A stretch of 64,000 nt of DNA from Oryza sativa Japonica Group (taxonomy: Eukaryota > Streptophyta > Magnoliopsida > Poales > Poaceae). Within the stretch, counting starts at the first letter, position 1, and every line of letters begins with the position of its first letter. Below the pieces are notes generated by a model, which was not told where the DNA came from, searched no databases, and worked only from the letters and a program-made list of their open reading frames with translations. Positions 57,421 through 64,000 of this stretch are shown here, piece by piece. The stretch covers positions 43,330,001 to 43,394,000 of the forward strand of contig NC_089035.1 in the NCBI RefSeq assembly GCF_034140825.1, written 5' to 3'. Position numbers and translations under genes: made by a program.

Positions 57421-58405
57421 TACTGCTCCTAATGTTCTATAAAGATTTGGACAAAACACAAAGGTTTAGCTCAAAATGTCCAAACTTAACGAGTATTAGC
57501 CTTGGGAGCAAAAATCATAAATATTAATCTTAGGACAATAAGTTTTGTTATTTCTGCCCATCGTCGTATAATTTCACTAGTTATAGCATAACACCAAAAT
57601 TAATGAGTACTATCCTTTTGAAAAAAAAACATATGAATATGTCTGGCCAAATATTTCATTACTGTTATCCTTGGACCCGTTAAAAAAATCCATAAACCTT
57701 AACCCTATAGTAAAAAAAAATTCATGGTTTACCCTTCGGCATTTAATTTCATTAGGTATAGTCTTTGATCAAAATTCATGAGTATTAACCTTTGCAAACA
57801 AACGCAAGGATATTTTTCTTTAGCTCAAAATTTCAATGAGTATTAGTCTTAAGGACTGTTGTGTACAAAATCGTGAATATTAACCTCACAAAAAAAAAAC
57901 TATTCATGATTTTTAGCCATCTACCTATAGTTAGTGATTTATAGCTTTCGGCCAATTTTTTTTTTAAAAAAAGTGTGGTTATGTTTCTCTGGTCCAAAAT
58001 TTCATGAGTACTCGCCTTAGGCGTATTAGGCCAAAAAAAAAGACTTGAATATTAACCTTTAGCTGAAAGAAGATATCCAAATCAACATGATAGGGTAAAG
58101 TAAAGCTCATAATGATTTGCTTTTTCAAAATTTTATTTACAATTATTAGCCACCACTTCATTTTTATTTTTCAGTTTTTTTCTTCAAAAAATTTCAAATG
58201 ATTTTTTTTCTTCAAAAAATTCAAATGATTTGCAGTTTACAAGAGTAATGCTTGTAGTAATTTGATTTTTCGAAATTTCCTTCAACAATATTCAAAGATT
58301 TCCAGTTTATACACAAGTAATGCTCGTAATGTTCTATAGTTTTTTAAGTACTGCCCGTAATGTTCTATAAAGATTTGGACGAAAACACCAAAGGTTTTCC
58401 TCGAC
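57421..58405 (+). repeat. Degenerate repeat field
   Basis: A second theme recurs: a CAAAAT-TT-A-TGAGTATTA-CCTT box followed by an A-run and AAT-TGAATATTAACCT (near 57490, 57600, 57770, 57835, 57995). The phrase AATGTTCTATAAAGATTTGGAC appears three times (near 57184, 57432 and 58357), tying this field to the previous array. Confidence 0.6.
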
Positions 58406-58807
58406 ATATCGTGGGCTGGACCAGTCGCTCTTGGTTGCACCACAAATATAAGTAGGCCGGCCCTGAATTGTTTCCAAGTAGGCAAAACATGCAATGTTAT
58501 GCTTTATCAGTGAACACAACGGAAGGCAATCAAACTTGCAGTTGGATCATGGATGGTAGTATTAAAAGAGGTCTTTTACTTTTACTACAAGCCTTTCACT
58601 TAAAGATATTGCAAGTTCTAACATGACAGCAAGGAAAAGGAAGTCACTTGCGCATGATGGGCAAATACAGAATCCAAACACAAGGCAACAATGACGGGGA
58701 AGAAAAACTCTAATCAGATGGACATAGATTAGAGAGGTGCACCATCATCGCACAACATCTTTATCTTCTTAGGATTTAAAGCAGAGACTAAAGCTTTCTG
58801 GAGCAAA

Positions 58808-60360
58808 CTAAGAAGACCCGTCCGGGGATCGGCCATCAGGCGAATCATCTCTTTCCTTGCTTTCTTTCCACTTAACCCAGGCCCATCTCAACACAATAAA
58901 CGCTCCAAGAGCATAAACCTACAGAAGTAGCAAGGCAAATCGTCTTTTCAGAAATATGTGAAGTATGTTGAGATAGCACAATGAGTGAACACAAGAGCAT
59001 ATATATTGCAGCACAATTCAAAATGAAAAACGGATGCTGAACCACATATGGTTCTCTGAAGTCTGAATGAATATGTTGATTTCTCTGAAATTTGGAGTCA
59101 TTGATTAGCAGATACTAACAGTAATATTTTCTGCATTAACTAAAAAAGTGTGAGTATCTTGTTAGCAAGAATAATAGGGTCCCGAATTCAAGACAGGCTC
59201 GTTTCCTTGATTGCATCATCTGAACAAGATAACTGTACCCACCTTGCTGAATCTCAGCTCCTGATTTTAGTAAATCCAACATCAAGTGGTGATTAACTTG
59301 CAGAATATTCGCATGCACATTTTGCTCCCACGGACACAGGATTGAGGTGTTTGGCAATATTCTATTTGATTTTTCGGAATCGTGCATAGCAACCACAATT
59401 CACTACATGGGACTTTGAGGTAGACAGTCATTTGGTCTATAACTGGATACACACAATTTGGGTAAAGCACACGATAAATTACAGTTTCGATGGAGACAAT
59501 TGGAAGGAGAAACAGTACTAAATTCTTAGAAAGTTTGAAAGACAAAACAACAGGTGCTAATTCTCAGAGTAGGTGTGAAATTTAAAATACCCAATTGGGA
59601 ACATTCTACACAGCAGCCTGGTGTGGTAATCCACTTGTAATTATGCATAGTACTGGGAATGAGTATATTGCCTTCAAGTTTGTGCATTCTATCCTGGACT
59701 ACCAACTTACCAAGTGCTCGCGGATTAGATCACAGGAAATGAGCCATTGAAAGTTAAAAGGTTGCTTATCTAAGACAATTGTTTTGGACTACCAAGCTTC
59801 GCGGATAAGATCACAGGAAATGTGCTTATCTAAGACATATGGTGTTGCAAAGGGTGCATCTAATCTAACAAGAGTATTACTGCACATTTCAAAAGACAAT
59901 AGCAAACAAAATAATGGTGAATATACATGGTGTGTGTAAAGCCATCTGAAAATCCCCTTCATGTTGTGTGTAATTTATCTGTTGTATATTCCAAACAAAA
60001 CAAATATTCGAGTCGCAGTTTCAGGCGATATGACAGGTTGAAACGCGGGAAGAAATTGGCATAGATCCACAAGGCATAGAGGTTTTGGTGGGTTTAATCG
60101 CGCAGACAGAGAGATGGTCGGAGCGGGATTGGGATTAGTTGGGGCTGTACCTGCCAGAGGTTGCGGGGGGCCATCTCCTCGTCGGCGACGGGCGGAGGGG
60201 GCACGTCCTCCTCCTCCAGCTTGATGGGCGGCGGCTGCCTGGCCTTGGGCTGGTCGGCGCTGGGGTAGAATCGCACGGTGGACGGCGGCTGGCGGCGGGC
60301 CTCCGCGTCCTCCTTATTATTGCCGGCGGCCTGCTCCGGCGAGCTCCCGGCGTTGCCCAT
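58808..60360 (-). CDS. Small single-span membrane protein, plant-conserved type (106 aa)
   Basis: Exon 1 60360-60151 (70 codons) and exon 2 58918-58808 (37 codons with stop), joined in phase 0 across a 1232-bp intron. The N-terminal half is polar and Pro-rich (MGNAGSSPEQAAGN, ARRQPPSTVRFYPSADQPKA, EEEDVPPPPVADEE). It leads to MAPRNLWQ and then a short hydrophobic stretch across the splice (VYALGAFIVLRWAWVKW), followed by a charged tail (KESKERDDSPDGRSPDGSS). MG at the N-terminus could allow N-myristoylation. A tail-end membrane anchor is inferred; function unknown. It resembles small uncharacterised plant transmembrane proteins with an LWQVYALG motif, by recall. Confidence 0.8.
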
Positions 60361-61752
60361 CGCCTTCCGATTCTCGCTCTCCTCGCCGCGGCGGCGCCTC
60401 TCCTCTCCTCTCGCCTCGTCTCTCCTCGCTAAGAGACTCACTCGACTAGCTTGTAATTGGTGTTGGTGATGATGATAAGATGGATTACTTGGGAGTAACA
60501 TATGCTCTTTTCTTTTGTATTTTCTGTACACTTTATTACCTTTTCTTTTATTTGCTACATTCTTTTTTAGCCCCACACGACACGTTCCTTTCCTTTCTGT
60601 TGATTTGTTTTGTTTTTACATCATCAAATTATTAGCTTAGCTTCGGTTTTAAAGCGAAAAATTTAGGAAACATCCAAGCTAATTTCTGACCTCATTCGAA
60701 GGCCTGGGGGCGATGTCACGCCCAATTGTACCTTTTTCATTTGGATTTTCATGATTATTTTTCGTATTAAAGCCCTGATAGTAAAACGTACACACTACTG
60801 GTTAGTGTTTGAGTGAAGAGGAAAATAAATGATTGAGAAGATACGTAAAATAAGGTTAGCCATTAGCATATAATTAATCGAGTATCAACTATTTTAAATT
60901 TTAAAATGGATTAATATTATTTTTAAAGTAACATTTCTATATATTTTTTTAAAAAAACACATCATTTAGTAATTTGGAAAATATGCGCACAAAAAATAAA
61001 AGGTTTGCTCCCTCAATCTCCCTGAACAAACGCAGATACATCTTAAGTGGAAAACAAAAGGAGATCGGATGTATTCTGGCTTCCAGCTATCAAGAAACAA
61101 AGAGCTTAACATACTAATGATGGACCTGCCCTTTCATGCAGTTTTTTTTTTCACAGTACGCAATCAGTATGAGTTTGAGAACAATGCACAGTACTTTCTC
61201 AAGAAATTTTGAACTAATCCAAATTATCAGTTCATGACAATGGGAACCCACCTGGATACTGTGATAGCACGAGAAAAGCTCAGGCACACGGCATGCGCAT
61301 GGAACAAACAAGTTACCACAAATTAGTCGGTCATATGAATCACAACTACCAAGTAGTGAAATTTGCAGATTTTGCTTCTAACAGCCTACTACTAGTTGCT
61401 GTACTAAACTCAAAGAACTTAACTCACAACCATTATAGCTTCCAGCCCATAATTTCCTTGAACAATCATCTATACTGAACAAGAACATCTCTCACCGACG
61501 AAGCAATAAGAAAGAATGACACAGGATGAGCAACCAAAGGTACAAATGAATACATCGACTCTGCCACAGATATGGTGGATAACCCCTTGCCGGCTTACAC
61601 AGGAGGAAACCTAAAAGTTGGTAGGGATCTAGGAGTGACTAGATGCACAAAAAGGATTACTTGAGTATACGTATTCCACTTCCAAACGATTATAGCCACT
61701 GACAGTGCTCTACAAGAGCCAACATCACCATCTATGGATTGGAGCGTGTTGT
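60361..61752. other. Spacer between the small membrane protein and AXS
   Basis: 60361-60640 is the leader and promoter side of the small gene (minus strand), GC-rich then AT-rich. The rest contains the AXS 3' UTR and AT-rich spacer. No further gene is supported. Confidence 0.45.
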
Positions 61753-63971
61753 CTAACTCGACGCTGAAGCCTGTGACATTTGCCTTTTGATAGCTTCTTT
61801 GTAAGTCTTGTGCTGGTAGGTCAATGTTGTCTCCAGCAAATCCTTGAGAGGGGTCTTCGGATTCCAACCTAGAACAGTTGAATCAATATTTGGTTATTAT
61901 GAACCACTGGTTACCCAACTAGTACAACATAGACATAACAGGTTATTGAAGACAGTAAATACCAAGCTGCTTGTTGATTATGGTCATGTCAGGAATCCTC
62001 TTATCACTATCATCATATCCTTCACCATAGAACTGCTTCGAACTCACGTCAATCATAGGTTCATCCAGTGGTGGCTCTCCTGAGACATTTGCATAGACCT
62101 GTACAGGACAACCATGTAAGACTTAGGGCATGAGTAACAGAAACGCTCAAAGAAACATTGCCACGCTAATGATGTACCTCTGTCATCATTTCAGCCAATT
62201 GCCTAACAGTGACTTCATTGTTAGGATTCCCGACATTGAAGATTTGACCATTGGCACGAGCAGGATTTTCCTTTTGACATAAAGTACACATTTCAGTTCA
62301 ACTAACAAGGTAAATCTAGCATAAGAGCAAAGGAAGTAAAGATAAACAGAGAAAACATACAATCATCAAGTGAACAGCTTCAATGGCATCCTTAATGTAA
62401 ACAAAAGTTCTCTGGGACTGGCCACCATCAACAAGTTTCAGGGGCTCCCGACGCAGGAGATTCTGCAAATTCATTGGCGACATACATCTTATGAGAAAAA
62501 CGACCATAACGAAATGGAGGTATATTATTCTCAGAAAGGGACTGGTTGACATACGTTACTGAAACATGCCAAAACCCGAGGAACACCCTCACTAGGACCA
62601 TCAACACCAGGAATAAAGTCCATTCTTGGTCCAATCCAATTGAAAGGTCTCACAATTGTGAACTCAAGGCCATTTTCTGCTCCTTCAGCTGGTTAAAGCT
62701 CAAAAAGCACACGGTTACAAAGTGTTCAGGTAATGACATGAATAACAAAAGTTACTGCACTCACCAAAAATAAGCCTCTCAATAAGCTGCTTCGCACATG
62801 CATAAGACCATCGCTGTTTCACAATTGGACCAAAAATGCAGGGGGATTCATCTTCTTTCAGTACATAAAATTCAGGTTCCTGTTTCAAAGTTTGAAGGTA
62901 CACAAATATCAGATAAGAGTCAATTGTGATCAAAATTAAGACATGTAATGGGCAGGTTTACACTTGCTCCTTTCTCCATCCATGTCAATGCAAATGCATA
63001 GCAATTTAACTAAAGAGAATGCAACAACTGGACTACTGCATTTCAGTAGGGGCGTAGGGCCCTCCTCTACTGTCTCCGTGAAAGTAGACAAATACATTGC
63101 AAAGCATACAACTCAACAATATAGACTCTAGGGTAAACTTTATTGGGGAAGTCCATGGAACAATAAGCAAGTTATCATTAGATCCTGACCCTCCAAGCGT
63201 GTTGCTAGTTGACTTCACTTTAAATACTGATGCACCTACAGGACTAACTTATCACATTGGAAATACAATTAGAAAAGACATTTCCTTAAGATGCCATGTA
63301 TTCTTGATTACTATATCCACTTGCAAAGCAATGTGCAGTAGTAGCACATAAACATAGTTATGCCTGAAGAAATAAGTATCATCAAACTAGAGGAGGAACA
63401 AGTCATTCCATAACACAACATGGCACTGGACAATCTACACAGATGAAGGATAGAGCAACATGAGAAATACTGACACTCCAAGAGATGCTGTCAACTCTGC
63501 TATCCTAAGAAAGTCAAAACATTCAATAATCCTGAAACAGAACCACCATCACAAGACCATATATCCGAGTGTCAACCAACAACCAGACAAGGTCCAATAA
63601 GAAAATCCATTCCCAACCAACACCAAATCTAACCCAACCTTACTGTCAAGGCCGTACAACAGCAAGTACAGGATAATGGCAGCTGAACAACTGAATCTAG
63701 CAGACCTGCACCAGATCCATTCCACCCCCAATCTAATCAGTACCAATCAGTTTGCTTTTCAGTCAACCAACCAAAAAAGAAAATGTCACACAGACTTGTA
63801 CAATTGGCACAAGCACATTATTATCCAGAAGAAACGTCAAAATAGAGTGATATGGTGGATGACCTTGCGGAGAGGGTGGTCGGTGGGGAGGAAGCTGCCG
63901 ATGGTCTTGCCGTAGACCTCGCACGTGGAGAAGTGGATGAGACGCTTGTTGTTCTCAGAGCAGTACTTGAC
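61753..63971 (-). CDS. AXS: UDP-D-apiose/UDP-D-xylose synthase, C-terminal 267 aa (gene runs off the window)
   Basis: Converts UDP-glucuronate to UDP-apiose and UDP-xylose with NAD+, for rhamnogalacturonan II and apiosides; an extended short-chain dehydrogenase in the cytosol. Visible exons on the minus strand: 63971-63864, 62879-62765, 62688-62555, 62462-62361, 62270-62178, 62098-61963, 61868-61753 (804 nt, stop included). Motifs: VKYCSENNKRLIHFSTCEVYG carries the Cys-Glu pair known as catalytic in this family. QRWSYACAKQL holds the Tyr-x3-Lys pair and the nearby Arg. FTIVRPFNWIGPRMDFIPG, TFVYIKDAIEAVHLMI and VGNPNNEVTVRQLAEMM follow. The end is GWNPKTPLKDLL and a Ser/Ala tail. The NAD-binding Gly motif and about 130 residues lie beyond 64000. 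Splice borders are all GT-AG. Confidence 0.95.
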
Positions 63972-64000
63972 CTGTGCACATCACACACGTCCATCAACAA

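Noticed and set aside
57421-58405. CRISPR-like array
   Set aside because: Repeats are degenerate, AT-rich and unevenly spaced in a plant nuclear context; spacers are not of constant length.

Overview
The window is plant nuclear DNA and almost certainly Oryza sativa. The genes carry GT-AG introns, gene bodies are GC-rich and spacers AT-rich. Stowaway and Tourist MITEs and Mutator-like elements of the types common in rice are present. The intronless AP2/ERF gene at 49925-50584 matches my memory of OsDREB1F, and its tRNA-isopentenyltransferase and UDP-apiose/xylose synthase neighbours fit the distal long arm of rice chromosome 1. That placement rests on recall, not on a search.

Layout, left to right. 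1-4490 is a decayed zone: a Tourist-type MITE, a 5'-truncated LINE with a 9-bp target duplication set in a GC-rich leader, and behind it an intron-containing relic of an NPK1/ANP-type MAPKKK. 7823-11236 (+) is an 11-exon gene of unknown function whose introns are all phase 0. 12407-17627 (+) is a nine-exon M18 aspartyl aminopeptidase whose last intron holds a 1.5-kb Mutator-type element packed with short palindromes. 18356-21392 (-) is a six-exon protein-only RNase P (PRORP). 22611-34362 is a cluster of four root-cap/LEA-related genes, two minus then two plus; the second carries a 4-bp duplication that breaks its reading frame. 34825-37968 is a Pack-MULE carrying an intron-containing lipase fragment, with a second MULE inserted in its right terminal repeat. 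38154-45864 (+) is a 19-exon BTB/LRR gene resembling FBL11, followed after 176 bp by a ten-exon tRNA dimethylallyltransferase (46041-48498, +). DREB1F follows. 50.6-58.4 kb is an AT-rich repeat zone with a triple-nested MITE, a long TA tract, a tandem duplication, and a tRNA-Leu(UAA) gene with repeat arrays behind it. 58808-60360 (-) is a small two-exon membrane-protein gene. 61753-63971 (-) is the 3' two thirds of UDP-apiose/xylose synthase, running off the right edge.

Functional themes. Two genes act on tRNA (PRORP for 5' maturation, the isopentenyltransferase for A37 modification) and share TGGGCY-type promoter motifs with the BTB gene. The root-cap cluster is a young tandem family of secreted Cys-rich proteins. 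DREB1F is a stress regulator with two G-box/ABRE-like sites upstream. AXS makes UDP-apiose and UDP-xylose for cell-wall polymers. Nothing suggests that these genes form one pathway. The strongest candidates for something little described are the palindrome-array MULE in the aminopeptidase intron and the nested MULE complex.

Exon borders were set by eye from splice sites and frame continuity; every multi-exon model listed as intact sums to a whole number of codons. No viral or LTR-type element was recognised.
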